Positions 1 through 8,997 of a DNA stretch of 64,000 nucleotides are shown here, in pieces. The notes under the pieces are model-generated. The model saw only the letters and a list, made by a program, of their open reading frames with translations. It did no database searches and was not told the DNA's origin. Source of the stretch: CALKZN01 sp050633785 (GTDB lineage: Bacteria > Pseudomonadota > Gammaproteobacteria > Arenicellales > Arenicellaceae); NCBI GenBank assembly GCA_050633785.1, contig JBOEHE010000005.1, forward strand, positions 119,167 through 183,166, in the 5' to 3' direction. Within the stretch, counting starts at the first letter, position 1; each line of letters starts with the position of its first letter. The position numbers and the translations under genes were made by a program.

Positions 1-1227
1 TATGGCAGGTCTCTTAGCGACAATAAGTCCTTGCGGACGCCACATCATCATAAGTACCATGACCACACCAAATATTAGCATGCGATATTCTGAAAATTCA
101 CGAGCGAATTCGGGTAAAAGGGTCAATGCTATTGCTGCCAGAATAACTCCTAATTGTGAGCCCATCCCCCCCAGAACAACAATGGCCAAGATAATGACAG
201 ACTCCATAAATACAAATGACTCAGGTACCACAGACCCTTGATAAGCCGCAAAAAAGCAACCCGCAAAGCCAGCAAAACTGGCACCAATAGTGAATGCAGA
301 AAGCTTGATAACCGTAGGGTTCAATCCCAGCGAACGACAGGCAATTTCATCTTCACGCAAGGCTTCCCATGCTCGACCAATTGGCATACGGATCAAGCGA
401 TTTATAACAAACAAGGTCAACAATACCAACACTAGAGCTACGAGGTATAAAAAGATGAGTTTATGAGTTGTGTTATAGTCAAAACCAAAAAAATCGTGGA
501 ATGTCATATGTCCTTCAGTTGCTCGCCTTTTGAATTCCAGTCCGAAAAATGTTGGTTTTGCAATACCAGTAATGCCATCAGGCCCACCGGTAATTGAATC
601 CAGATTATTCAGCAATAAGCGAATAATTTCTCCAAACCCCAGGGTCACAATTGCCAGATAATCACCCCTGAGCCGCAAAACAGGAAAACCCAACAGAAAC
701 CCCAGAATCGCGGCAAAAACGACAGCAATAGGTAAACACAACCAGAATGAAAACCCAAAATAAGCAGATAGCAGTGCATAGGTATAAGCTCCTACCGCAT
801 AAAATGCTACATAGCCTAAATCCAACAGACCAGCAAAACCTACTACGACATTTAAACCTAAACCGAGAATGATATAAATCAACACGCGAATCGCTAAATC
901 AATTTCACCACGGGAAACCAGAAACGGCAAAATAACAGCAATCAGTAAAATCACTATCACAATGACTCGTTGTTGCTTGGCTCCAAAAGTTGCCAAAGAG
1001 ACTTTATCAACAACATTCGATTTAAGTTGAGCAGTAGTTTGCAAGATGGGGTGCAGAAAAAGGCGCACCATAAAAACCACAAATGCAGCAATAACAACAG
1101 GAAGAAAGTTGCCTTCCAATTTTATATTCAAACCCTCAACAACTACATGTAAACCAATTATTGGCGTCGTCAAAACCAACGTTAAAATAGCTGCAAGAAA
1201 AGCATCAGTATAATGCGTCTGTTTCAT
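1..1227 (-). CDS. livM: Branched-chain/aromatic amino acid ABC transporter permease LivM (partial, 3' end off window)
   Basis: Inner-membrane permease half of a LivFGHMK-type importer. The reading frame is open from an ATG at 1227 to the window edge (409 codons, against about 420-425 for complete LivM). It shows the LivM pattern: a hydrophobic N-terminal extension, then a segment with GLGLNVVVGFAGLLDLGYVA and, further on, the FGEIIRLLLNN and SLGLN loop motifs that contact the ATPases. Its ATG overlaps the livH stop (ATGA), so the two are translationally coupled. livG/livF would be expected just left of the window. Position beside the paa genes suggests import of phenylalanine or another aromatic rather than of leucine, but that is inference; the sequence alone only supports the HAAT family. 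Confidence 0.9.
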   Translation of the reverse strand, partial: MKQTHYTDAFLAAILTLVLTTPIIGLHVVVEGLNIKLEGNFLPVVIAAFVVFMVRLFLHPILQTTAQLKSNVVDKVSLATFGAKQQRVIVIVILLIAVILPFLVSRGEIDLAIRVLIYIILGLGLNVVVGFAGLLDLGYVAFYAVGAYTYALLSAYFGFSFWLCLPIAVVFAAILGFLLGFPVLRLRGDYLAIVTLGFGEIIRLLLNNLDSITGGPDGITGIAKPTFFGLEFKRRATEGHMTFHDFFGFDYNTTHKLIFLYLVALVLVLLTLFVINRLIRMPIGRAWEALREDEIACRSLGLNPTVIKLSAFTIGASFAGFAGCFFAAYQGSVVPESFVFMESVIILAIVVLGGMGSQLGVILAAIALTLLPEFAREFSEYRMLIFGVVMVLMMMWRPQGLIVAKRPAI

Positions 1228-2150
1228 ACTTTTTCCACCTCTGGTTTACCTAACAACCCAGTAGGTTTAAATAATAAGATCAGCACCAATAATGAAAAAG
1301 AAACCACATCTTTGTATTCGGTGCTTAGAAACGCTGAGGTAAAACTCTCTGTAACGCCCAGAATCAGGCCGCCTAAAATAGCTCCTGGAATACTGCCAAT
1401 TCCTCCTAACACAGCGGCAGTAAAAGCTTTAAGACCGGCGAGAAATCCAAGGTGAGGATTGATCAATCCATAATAAAGACTCACAAGAACACCTGCAACG
1501 GCTGCCAATGTTGCACCAATCATAAAAGTAAGTGAAATCACGCGATCAGTATTAATGCCTAATAAATTGGCCATTTTCATATCTTCAGCACAGGCTCTGC
1601 AGGCTCTCCCCAGACGGGATCGTGCAATAAACAGACTTAAAACAGTCATAGCAATTAATGTTACTCCACCTATCAATACCTGCATATATGACAAATAAAC
1701 TTCAAAGGTTTCGCTACTGCCAAAACGCCAACCACCAACAATCATTTCTGGCAAGGCCAAATCTCGAGCCCCTTGAGAAAGTTGCACATAGTTTTGCAAA
1801 AAGATTGACATACCTATGGCTGAAATCAATGGCACCAAACGATTTCCACCACGAAGAGGTCGATAAGCAACACGCTCCAGAGTCCATCCATAAGCACTAG
1901 TGATCAGTATACTGACTATCAACGTTATCAATAAGACGACGGGAACCATGTGTATACCCAATAAACTTAACGCAGTAATAACAATGAACCCAATGAAAGC
2001 GCCTATCATATATATTTCGCCATGAGCGAAATTGATCATACCAATAATTCCATAGACCATTGTATAGCCTACAGCTATTAGCGCGTAGATACTGCCTAAG
2101 GTGAGACCATTGATAAGCTGCTGAGTAAAAACTAAAATTTCTTCAATCAT
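1224..2150 (-). CDS. livH: Branched-chain/aromatic amino acid ABC transporter permease LivH
   Basis: Inner-membrane permease, partner of LivM. 308 aa when started at the ATG at 2150; an in-frame start 13 codons upstream (2189) is possible, but the residues before the chosen start do not resemble the family, whose N-terminus runs directly into a QQLINGLTLGSIYALIA-type first helix. LivH hallmarks are visible: GYTMVYGIIGMINFAHGE near the start, a run of about eight hydrophobic segments, and the coupling-loop motif RACAEDMKMANLLGIN around residues 190-205. Overlaps livM by four bases. Lies 66 bases downstream of the binding-protein gene, so livK-livH-livM form one operon. Confidence 0.92.
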   Translation of the reverse strand: MIEEILVFTQQLINGLTLGSIYALIAVGYTMVYGIIGMINFAHGEIYMIGAFIGFIVITALSLLGIHMVPVVLLITLIVSILITSAYGWTLERVAYRPLRGGNRLVPLISAIGMSIFLQNYVQLSQGARDLALPEMIVGGWRFGSSETFEVYLSYMQVLIGGVTLIAMTVLSLFIARSRLGRACRACAEDMKMANLLGINTDRVISLTFMIGATLAAVAGVLVSLYYGLINPHLGFLAGLKAFTAAVLGGIGSIPGAILGGLILGVTESFTSAFLSTEYKDVVSFSLLVLILLFKPTGLLGKPEVEKV

Positions 2151-2216
2151 ACATAACTCGGAATAACTCCAATTTCCCTCACCCCACATAAGTGAGGGAA
2201 ATCCAGAGAACTGTTA

Positions 2217-3332
2217 TTATTTTACGCGTGTCTTGGTTGCATCTTTATGCCATTCAAACACAACAAACTCAAACTCGGTCAAATCACCTTTTTCATTGAA
2301 ACCAACAGGCCCTATTGGAGTTTCAAAAGAGTTTTTACGCATATAAGCAGCTACCTCTACAGGGTCTGTGCTTTTTGTCGCATTCATGGCCTCAGCCAAA
2401 ACCTGAACAGCTGCGTATGATGTCAATACAAAAGGCCCACTAGGGTCTTGCTTCTTCGCTTTTATGTTTTCAACAATCTTTGCATTGGCCTCACTTTGGC
2501 TAAAATCTGCAGGTAGCGTTATGTAGATACCTTCTGATGCTTCTCCAGCAACTTCACTGATGGATTTATTCCCAATGCCTTCTGGCCCCATGAAATCAGC
2601 ATCAAAACCCAAATTGCGTGATTGGCGTAATATCAAACCCAGTTCAGGGTGATAACCACCATAATAAACAAAATCGACTTTTGCTTTCTTCATTTTGGTA
2701 ATTAAAGCCGAAAAGTCTTTTTGGTCTTTGTTGACTCCTTCAAACAACACCGGCTTAAGGCCAGCCTTGGTTAAATCATCCTTTACTGCCACTGCAACCC
2801 CTTGACCATAACGTTGTTTATCATGAATGACAGCAACATTACTTGGTTTAACTTTATCTAGAATAAACTTGGCTGCTGTAGGCCCTTGTTGATCATCCAA
2901 ACCAATAGTACGAAAGATCAAGTTAAACCCCTGTTCCGTGATTGCCGGACTGGTGGATGCCGCTGTTATCATCAGAATCTGTTCATCATCATAAACTTCT
3001 GACGCTGGCTGCGTAGAACCTGAGCATAAATGTCCCAGAACAAACTTTATGCCGTCGTTGGCTATTTTGTTGGCAATGGTAACGGCCTGCTTGGGTTCAC
3101 ATACATCATCGTATAAAACCGCTTCCAACTTTTTTCCCAACACACCGCCTGCTGAGTTGACATCATCGATAGCCTGTAAACCACCAATTTTTTGCATTTC
3201 CCCGTATTGAGTGACAGGGCCAGTCAATGGACCTGCAATAGCAACTTTAATGGTATCAGCAGCCTGTGCCTGGATAAACATGGTTGATGAAACCAGTACA
3301 ACAGCACTCATTATTAATTTAAATTTTTTCAT
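2217..3332 (-). CDS. livK: Periplasmic LivK/LivJ-type amino-acid-binding protein
   Basis: Substrate-binding protein of the Liv importer, acting in the periplasm. 371 aa, close to E. coli LivK (369). A Sec signal peptide is clear (KK at the N-terminus, hydrophobic core, AQA-AD cleavage near residue 25). The mature start DTIKVAIAGPLTGPVTQYGEMQ and the loop with paired Cys (DDVCEP and GHLCSGST) match the LIV-binding family disulfide. First gene of the operon; an AGAGGT ribosome site precedes the ATG. Homologues bind leucine/isoleucine/valine and some bind phenylalanine. Ligand cannot be read from the sequence; context with phenylacetyl-CoA catabolism points to an aromatic amino acid. Confidence 0.9.
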   Translation of the reverse strand: MKKFKLIMSAVVLVSSTMFIQAQAADTIKVAIAGPLTGPVTQYGEMQKIGGLQAIDDVNSAGGVLGKKLEAVLYDDVCEPKQAVTIANKIANDGIKFVLGHLCSGSTQPASEVYDDEQILMITAASTSPAITEQGFNLIFRTIGLDDQQGPTAAKFILDKVKPSNVAVIHDKQRYGQGVAVAVKDDLTKAGLKPVLFEGVNKDQKDFSALITKMKKAKVDFVYYGGYHPELGLILRQSRNLGFDADFMGPEGIGNKSISEVAGEASEGIYITLPADFSQSEANAKIVENIKAKKQDPSGPFVLTSYAAVQVLAEAMNATKSTDPVEVAAYMRKNSFETPIGPVGFNEKGDLTEFEFVVFEWHKDATKTRVK

Positions 3333-3351
3333 ATCATATTACCTCTTTTGG

Positions 3352-3365
3352 AATAATCGATTATT
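3352..3365. promoter_or_regulatory. 14-bp perfect palindrome upstream of livK
   Basis: AATAATCGATTATT is a perfect palindrome 20-33 bases upstream of the livK start codon. This would place it near or just after the transcription start, a usual site for a repressor. No regulator can be assigned and AT-rich palindromes arise by chance, so this is tentative. Confidence 0.25.
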
Positions 3366-3489
3366 GTTACAATTAAAATTGCTCCCTTTTTTCAACCTCT
3401 TGATGGGCCTTTTTGAGATGTCTCAGGTCCTACCATTTCAAGATAGAACCCAAGCTCATCAGAGATTCACAATAGTGTTTTGTTGAACG

Positions 3490-4557
3490 TTAGAAATTAT
3501 ATTGAGCCGCGAACTGCAATCGCTTTGCAGTGTCACTCTCGCCATTAACCAATTCGTTTTTAGCAGCACTGAACTCGAACATATAAGTGACATTCTTACT
3601 GGCTTTAATCGAATAGTTGACATGAAATGTCGAGATATCCTTTTTGTCAGTGGCTGCCAAATAATCCTCATCAAATGATACATTTCCATATGCAATATTA
3701 AAGTTCTTCAGGTTATAAGCGAGTGTGAGACCGGTATAGTCATTCGTCTGCAACTGATCACCTACAACCACGAATGTTGGGTTGGCAAAACCGGCAGTAC
3801 CGTAACGTCCAGCATTAGATACGACAGACAGCATTAAAGTAGAGTCCCCCAGCTTTACATTCCCACCGGCATGCAAACCAAAATAACTCTCAGATTCGCC
3901 ATCAGCAGCCCCACCTTCAATTTCGACAGTCTGCAAAAGACCAGCAGCGTAAAAACTGAAGTTATCATTCGACATGGAGTATTTAGCAATAAAATCCGGC
4001 AATTCTTCCAATACTGTTTCTTCCCCACCAACCAGAGGTGACGGGTTTTCAATTGCCAGCGATAGATTTCCCAAGGTATATCGTAATTGAGTCTGGCGGG
4101 CAAATACTGCAGCCGCAGGCCCAGCAAAATCAACGGTTGCAGGAAGAGCTGAAAAATCCATAAATGTCGACCAAGTTTGGCCGATCAACACATTTTTATA
4201 CTGACCATAGGCGTGGCGAATACGAAACGAGCGAGAGTTCGACACAACTTCATTGCCCCCTCCACCAAAAAAATCACCTTCTACCTTTAGTTTTGCCCCT
4301 TCAACTTCAGATTTAAAACCAATACGCGACTGCCTGGCGTGAGCACGAAAGTGTGACTGGCTTTCAGCGCCAACATTAACACCACTGCTGTCTAACTCAT
4401 CACCCAAATCTTGGTCCAGATCATAGATAAAATCGGCTTTAACATAACCATAGACATCAATCTCAGCAGCCTTAACCACCGAAACAGTCGCTGCCAGAGA
4501 TGTCGATGCAGCTAGAACAGATAGTTTCAGCCAGTTTTTAGAATGTGTTTTTTTCAT
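3490..4557 (-). CDS. DcaP-like outer-membrane porin
   Basis: Outer-membrane beta-barrel porin of 355 aa. Signal peptide ends about residue 30 (VVKA-AEIDVYG). The mature N-terminus IDVYGYVKADFIYD, the acidic DQDLGDEL stretch, HARQSRIGFKSE, a Gly/Phe-rich turn and GQTWSTFMD match DcaP-type trimeric porins, and the protein ends in an aromatic-terminated strand (AAQYNF), the BAM recognition signal. DcaP proteins pass small dicarboxylates and some aromatics in Acinetobacter. It sits between the Liv importer and paaJ on the same strand, so it is a good candidate for the outer-membrane entry of the compounds catabolised here (inference). An inverted repeat lies in its leader region. Confidence 0.85.
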   Translation of the reverse strand: MKKTHSKNWLKLSVLAASTSLAATVSVVKAAEIDVYGYVKADFIYDLDQDLGDELDSSGVNVGAESQSHFRAHARQSRIGFKSEVEGAKLKVEGDFFGGGGNEVVSNSRSFRIRHAYGQYKNVLIGQTWSTFMDFSALPATVDFAGPAAAVFARQTQLRYTLGNLSLAIENPSPLVGGEETVLEELPDFIAKYSMSNDNFSFYAAGLLQTVEIEGGAADGESESYFGLHAGGNVKLGDSTLMLSVVSNAGRYGTAGFANPTFVVVGDQLQTNDYTGLTLAYNLKNFNIAYGNVSFDEDYLAATDKKDISTFHVNYSIKASKNVTYMFEFSAAKNELVNGESDTAKRLQFAAQYNF

Positions 4558-4612
4558 AATATACTTCCTCCAAAATTTACTTTTAATAATTATTTAAATA
4601 CACGCTTTACTC

Positions 4613-4676
4613 ATTCCCATGGACCAGACCTATTGCCGAAATGTTCTAGGACTCAATAGGTAAGACATAGGGGAAT
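4613..4676. promoter_or_regulatory. Nested inverted repeat between paaJ and the porin
   Basis: ACCTATTG (4628-4635) pairs with CAATAGGT (4654-4661) across an 18-base loop, and an outer ATTCCC (4613-4618) pairs with GGGAAT (4671-4676). It lies downstream of the paaJ stop and upstream of the porin start, so it could be an RNA hairpin (termination or processing) or an operator for the porin. No U-tract follows on the minus strand, which argues against a simple terminator. Confidence 0.35.
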
Positions 4677-4700
4677 ACCTTAAATTTCCGTTGCAATGAT

Positions 4701-5903
4701 TTAGACTCGCTCCACAACGGTTGCGATACCTTGCCCGACACCAATACACATGGTGCAAACGGCATACCGCCCTTTGATTTTGTGCAGTTGATTAACTGCA
4801 GTTGTCACCAAACGGGCACCTGACATCCCAAGCGGGTGACCAAGTGCAATAGCTCCACCATTCGGATTTATTCGAGGGTCATTGTCAGCCAAACCTAAAT
4901 CTCGAATAACAGCTAATCCTTGAGCTGCAAAAGCTTCGTTTATCTCAATCACATCCATATCACTTAAACTCAGACCTGCTTGTTCTAATATTTTTTTAAC
5001 AGCAGGTGCTGGAGCAAAACCCATTATGCGTGGCTCCAGCCCAACAACAGTTGTTGCTAACACTCGTGCTCGAGGGGTCAAGCTATAGGCGTTTACTGCA
5101 ACTTCAGAAGCAAGCAATAAAGCGCAAGCTCCATCATTAAGACCAGACGCATTGCCGGCAGTCACAGTTCCAGGTTTTCTGAATAGAGTTGGCAACTCTG
5201 ACAGACCTTGCATTGTGCTGTTAGAACGCAACTGCTCATCATCAAAGAAAACAATATCGTCTTTTTTGCGCTGCGGTATTGTCACAGGTACAATTTCATC
5301 CGCAAAAAAACCAGCTGCTTGTGCAGCAGCAGCCCGCTGCTGACTGTTCAAAGCGAAACGGTCTTGATCTTCTCTGCCGATAGAGAATTGTTCAGCAACG
5401 TTTTCTGCTGTTTCAGGCATACTGTCAACACCGTACTTAGACTTGAGTTTCCGATTAACAAAACGCCACCCCATAGTGGTGTCATACATTGTCTGGGTTC
5501 GACCGAAAGCAGACTCCGCCTTACTCACCACAAAAGGTGATCTAGACATAGACTCAACCCCACCAGCAATCATTAAATCAACTTCACCAGTTTTAATCGC
5601 TCTAGCCGCCATACTGACAGCATCTAAACCGGAACCACATAAACGGTTAACCGTAGTTCCTGGAACCTGAGCAGGCAGGCCTGCAAGTAATAACGACATG
5701 CGTGCAACATTCCGGTTGTCCTCACCTGCCTGATTAGCACAACCATAGATAACATCATCAACCATAGACCAATCAACAGCCTGGTTGCGGTCCATGAGCG
5801 CCTGCAATGGAATAGCTCCCAAATCATCAGTGCGAACTGTTGATAAGGTGCCAGCGTAACGACCAACCGGTGTCCGTACTGCATCACAGATATACGCATT
5901 CAT
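4701..5903 (-). CDS. paaJ: 3-oxoadipyl-CoA / 3-oxo-5,6-didehydrosuberyl-CoA thiolase PaaJ
   Basis: Thiolase that cleaves 3-oxo-5,6-dehydrosuberyl-CoA and, at the end of the pathway, 3-oxoadipyl-CoA to succinyl-CoA and acetyl-CoA. 400 aa, the usual length for PaaJ/PcaF. Catalytic residues are visible: nucleophile Cys89 in NRLCGSGLDAV, His356 in GHPLGMSGA, and Cys386 in the CIGVGQG block. The N-terminal ICDAVRTPVGRYAG is typical of the PcaF/PaaJ subgroup; sequence alone cannot fully separate PaaJ from PcaF, and the assignment follows from the paa neighbours. It is separated from paaI by about 350 bases and has its own promoter with paired palindromic operators (5958-6021). Confidence 0.92.
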   Translation of the reverse strand: MNAYICDAVRTPVGRYAGTLSTVRTDDLGAIPLQALMDRNQAVDWSMVDDVIYGCANQAGEDNRNVARMSLLLAGLPAQVPGTTVNRLCGSGLDAVSMAARAIKTGEVDLMIAGGVESMSRSPFVVSKAESAFGRTQTMYDTTMGWRFVNRKLKSKYGVDSMPETAENVAEQFSIGREDQDRFALNSQQRAAAAQAAGFFADEIVPVTIPQRKKDDIVFFDDEQLRSNSTMQGLSELPTLFRKPGTVTAGNASGLNDGACALLLASEVAVNAYSLTPRARVLATTVVGLEPRIMGFAPAPAVKKILEQAGLSLSDMDVIEINEAFAAQGLAVIRDLGLADNDPRINPNGGAIALGHPLGMSGARLVTTAVNQLHKIKGRYAVCTMCIGVGQGIATVVERV

Positions 5904-5957
5904 CGTATTTTCTCTTCTATAAACATAATAGGTTCTTAGTAATTCAAATAATTAAAA

Positions 5958-6021
5958 TTAGTTGTGATCACAACCAATAAAGGGCGATAATATAGACATT
6001 TAGTTGTGATCACAACTAAAT
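5958..6021 (-). promoter_or_regulatory. paaJ promoter with two palindromic operators
   Basis: Two copies of a palindrome with core GTTGTGATCACAAC. One is at 5958-5977 (one mismatch in 20). The other is a perfect 24-bp palindrome at 5998-6021. Their centres are 42 bp apart, four helical turns. Reading the minus strand, TTGTGA inside the upstream copy serves as a -35 box, 17 bases later TATTAT (5987-5992) is a good -10, and the downstream copy falls just after the expected start near 5980. This is a classic repressor layout: one site over -35, one after +1. The motif differs from the repeat at the paaF/paaY promoter, so a second regulator (MarR, GntR or TetR type by symmetry) is inferred. Confidence 0.7.
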
Positions 6022-6252
6022 TATGGGAATATAAGTTAAATAAACTCAAAGAACAGGTAGAAAATAGTGATGTAAATGCACCTTTACCATTAACCTCAGC
6101 CATTTGGTAAATCCAGAGATAGCTCATATCATCCTGCTTGCCATGCATACACAACCTCATAGCAATGAAACTCAAATCATCAACAGGCGTTGCTTCATAC
6201 CTAGATACGTTCATTACATTTTCCCTAGTAATACACGTTATAGACATAGCGA
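6022..6252. other. Spacer between paaI and the paaJ promoter
   Basis: No convincing gene. On the minus strand an ATG at 6214 with an AGGGA site opens a 92-codon frame whose first 50 residues look protein-like, but the frame then runs straight through the paaJ promoter and both operators. It may be the remnant of a gene. No homology is recognised. Confidence 0.4.
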
Positions 6253-6702
6253 CTAATCAACAAAAACTGCATCATTTTTTGAAAAAGACTTCCCTGTCAT
6301 AACAGCCACTAACTTTTCTTGTTGGTTCACAACTAAAACTTTATAAGCTCCTATTAAACGACCTCGAAAGATCTCTGATGCAGTTGCCGTAAGTGTTTCA
6401 CCCAACTTGACGGGGCGCACAAAATCAATTGATAAACCCTGTGCTACGGTCACCTTGTTATAAGAATTGCTGGCATGAGCAAAAGCTGTGTCTGCTAAGG
6501 TAGCGATAATCCCTCCCTGACAAAAACCATGCCCATTGATATAAGCATCAACCACTGACATTACCACTGTGGAGCTACCTGGAGTGACTTTGGTAACAGT
6601 CATGCCCAGAGTCTTGGCACAATTGTCAGCATTGTGCATAACGACAGCTGACTTTTCAGCAATCTGTTGTTGGCTCAATTCTATTTTGCTCTTAATGTCC
6701 AT
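6253..6702 (-). CDS. paaI: Hydroxyphenylacetyl-CoA thioesterase PaaI
   Basis: Hotdog-fold thioesterase of 149 aa that hydrolyses dead-end ring-hydroxylated phenylacetyl-CoA esters and so frees CoA in the cytoplasm. The PaaI/YdiI core is visible: the N-half motif DAYINGHGFCQGGIIATLADTAFA (spanning about residues 52-75, with the Asn-Gly-His and Asp used in catalysis), then a FVRPVKLGETL strand. Length is near E. coli PaaI (140). Its start overlaps the end of paaH by 11 bases, so it is the last gene of a tightly coupled paaF-G-H-I unit. Confidence 0.92.
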   Translation of the reverse strand: MDIKSKIELSQQQIAEKSAVVMHNADNCAKTLGMTVTKVTPGSSTVVMSVVDAYINGHGFCQGGIIATLADTAFAHASNSYNKVTVAQGLSIDFVRPVKLGETLTATASEIFRGRLIGAYKVLVVNQQEKLVAVMTGKSFSKNDAVFVD

Positions 6703-8197
6703 AAGCCTTTGCCTGAATTAATGGTGATACTCGATAGCGTTCCTCTCCATAGCTTGCCTGGATATTTCTCAAAGTCAGAGCAACAGTCTCTAGACCAATC
6801 TGCTTGCCCCACGAAACGGGTCCTTGTGGATAAGCAACTCCAGCTTGCATCGCCAAATCAACTGCTGTTGCATCACACACGCCTTGATTAACCGCATCGT
6901 AAGCTTCATTGACCAGCATGCAGACTGTTCTCATAACCTGCATGCCGGGAACATCTCTAAGAACACAAACCTTTTTGTCTAAATCCTGAAAAAAACGAAC
7001 AGCATCGCTTCTGGCAGCATCACTGGCTTGAGAGGCAAAACTAATGGCAATATGAGATGTAGATTGATAATCAAGCGCATAATCAAACAACACCAGGTTC
7101 GGCATAAGCTGTTGGGCTGCACGTTCACTGGCGGTTCTTCCATCCGTCAATTGAAGAATAGCTTCCCCAACTTCAATACGCGTTAAACCACCACCACGAG
7201 ACTTACTATCGAGTCCTTTAGCAGACATCAACTTAAGAAGACTTGCTATAGGAGTCAAACTACGCCCTGTAACTTTTGCTGCTATTGCCATTGCAACAGA
7301 CTCAGGCTCAACATCAGCTACTTTTTTTTCAACGCTGTAGTCATAAAAACCTCGACCGCTTTTACGTCCTAAAAAACCAGCAGCAACCATCTCTGCCTGC
7401 AGAGCTGATGGCATAAAACGTTTGTCCTGATAAAAGCTGTTATAAACTGATTCTGTGACGGCACAATTAACGTCTTGTCCAATCAGGTCAGTTAATTCCA
7501 AAGGCCCCATTTTAAATCCACCACAGCTGCGCATAAGCGTATCGATACTGGCAACACTCGCCACCTGTTCAGTTACTGAACGCAAAGCTTCTGCATAAAA
7601 AGGCCGGGCAACTCTGTTAACAATGAAACCAGGAGTAGATTTGACATGAACTGGCTCTTTCCCCCACGCTTTAGCTGTTTCATATATAGTTTCAGCAGCC
7701 GATCGACAGGTATGTAACCCAGAGACGACCTCCACCAGTTTCAAAATTGCAGCAGGATTAAAAAAGTGCATACCAACAATATTCTGTGGTCTGCCAGATC
7801 GGACAGCCAAGGCCGAAATAGAAATGGATGAAGTGTTACTGGCAATGATCGTATTATTACTACACAAGGCCTCAATCTTTAAAAACAGCTCCTGTTTCAC
7901 CTCTATATTTTCAACAATAGCTTCAATCACAAGTCGACTATCTCTTATGGATTCAAATTCTTGTGCCGCCTGAATACGGTTGAGCAAAACATCCACATCG
8001 GCTTGCTGCTTTTTACCTTTTTCAACTAACTTATAAAGGCCGGCCTTGATAGACTCGACTGCTTTTTCAGCCACGCCCTCAGCTACGTCCAGCAACACTA
8101 CATGGTGACCAGCTGCTGCAGCGACTTGGGCTATACCAGCACCCATTGTTCCAGCACCAATAACCGTCACTTTATCCTTGGAAGAAAGCATCAACAT
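6692..8197 (-). CDS. paaH: 3-hydroxyadipyl-CoA dehydrogenase PaaH
   Basis: NAD-dependent dehydrogenase oxidising 3-hydroxyadipyl-CoA to 3-oxoadipyl-CoA. 501 aa, somewhat longer than E. coli PaaH (475). The dinucleotide-binding loop GAGTMGAG sits at residues 14-21. The 3HCDH signature follows (SNTSSISI, then HFFNPAAILKLVEVV with the catalytic His, and a TPGFIVNR block). It carries the duplicated C-terminal 3HCDH domain typical of PaaH, ending in a second GVAYPQGPVSWG helix-bundle repeat. The ATG shares one base with the paaG stop (TAATG), indicating translational coupling. A second Met three codons in could also initiate. Confidence 0.92.
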   Translation of the reverse strand: MLMLSSKDKVTVIGAGTMGAGIAQVAAAAGHHVVLLDVAEGVAEKAVESIKAGLYKLVEKGKKQQADVDVLLNRIQAAQEFESIRDSRLVIEAIVENIEVKQELFLKIEALCSNNTIIASNTSSISISALAVRSGRPQNIVGMHFFNPAAILKLVEVVSGLHTCRSAAETIYETAKAWGKEPVHVKSTPGFIVNRVARPFYAEALRSVTEQVASVASIDTLMRSCGGFKMGPLELTDLIGQDVNCAVTESVYNSFYQDKRFMPSALQAEMVAAGFLGRKSGRGFYDYSVEKKVADVEPESVAMAIAAKVTGRSLTPIASLLKLMSAKGLDSKSRGGGLTRIEVGEAILQLTDGRTASERAAQQLMPNLVLFDYALDYQSTSHIAISFASQASDAARSDAVRFFQDLDKKVCVLRDVPGMQVMRTVCMLVNEAYDAVNQGVCDATAVDLAMQAGVAYPQGPVSWGKQIGLETVALTLRNIQASYGEERYRVSPLIQAKAYGH

Positions 8198-8997
8198 TAA
8201 TTACCCTTGTAGTTGGGTTCACGTTTTTCCATAAACGCAGAAACACCTTCGCGATAATCATTGCTTCTGCCAGCAATGCCTTGCAAATCTCGTTCAAGAT
8301 CCAATTGCTCGTCCAGGCAATTGTTGGCAGATGCGTAAATAGCTCTTTTTACCAAGGCTAAACCTAATGTTGGGGCTTGGGCCAGAGACATTCCCATCTG
8401 CATAGCTAGTTCATGCAGTTCATTGTCATTACAAACTTGACCAATCATGCCCATTTCCAACGCTTTATGAGCAGTCACCTTCTCCCCTAATAGGCATAGT
8501 CGCATCGCACGAGCATGCCCGACCAATCTAGGCAGCATCCATGTTCCACCTGAATCAGGCACCAAGCCTAATTTATTAAAGGATTGGATAAAGCAGGCTG
8601 ACTCAGCGGCCAAAACCAAATCGCAAGCCAATGCAATATTCGCTCCGGCACCAGCAGCCACTCCATTGACCGCACAAATCACTGGCATTGATAAGGTAGT
8701 CAGACTGCGAATTAAAGGGTTATAGTTACGCTCTATTGAAACACTCAAATCAGGAGATTCAGCGCCAGCACTTACCGCTCTATCACTCAAATCCTGACCA
8801 GCGCAAAAACCTCTACCGCTTCCAGTTATTAGCAAACAACGTACCTCAGTGTTGTTCCTAAGTTCTTTGAGTACATTTTTCACTTCACGATGCATTTCAG
8901 CATTGAAACTATTCAATTTATCTGGCCGATTAAATGTCAACACAGCCAAACCGCCAGACAACCTGAATCGAATATTATGAAAAGTAGAATCAGTCAT
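8197..8997 (-). CDS. paaG: 1,2-epoxyphenylacetyl-CoA isomerase PaaG
   Basis: Crotonase-fold enzyme that isomerises ring-1,2-epoxyphenylacetyl-CoA to the seven-membered oxepin-CoA and later shifts the double bond of dehydrosuberyl-CoA. 266 aa (E. coli 262). Start at 8997 (MTDSTFHN); the open frame reaches back to 9153 but that part lies inside paaF. CoA/oxyanion motifs CAGQDLSD and NGVAAGAGANIALACD are visible. The key acid is Asp148 in LVPDSGGTW, the PaaG type, rather than the Glu of hydratases, which separates it from neighbouring paaF. Overlaps paaF by 8 bases. Confidence 0.93.
   Translation of the reverse strand: MTDSTFHNIRFRLSGGLAVLTFNRPDKLNSFNAEMHREVKNVLKELRNNTEVRCLLITGSGRGFCAGQDLSDRAVSAGAESPDLSVSIERNYNPLIRSLTTLSMPVICAVNGVAAGAGANIALACDLVLAAESACFIQSFNKLGLVPDSGGTWMLPRLVGHARAMRLCLLGEKVTAHKALEMGMIGQVCNDNELHELAMQMGMSLAQAPTLGLALVKRAIYASANNCLDEQLDLERDLQGIAGRSNDYREGVSAFMEKREPNYKGN

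Noticed and set aside
5936..6214. 92-codon minus-strand frame (starts MNVSRYEATP) between paaI and paaJ
   Set aside because: Its last third runs through the paaJ promoter and both palindromes and has low-complexity composition. Kept only as a possible gene remnant.
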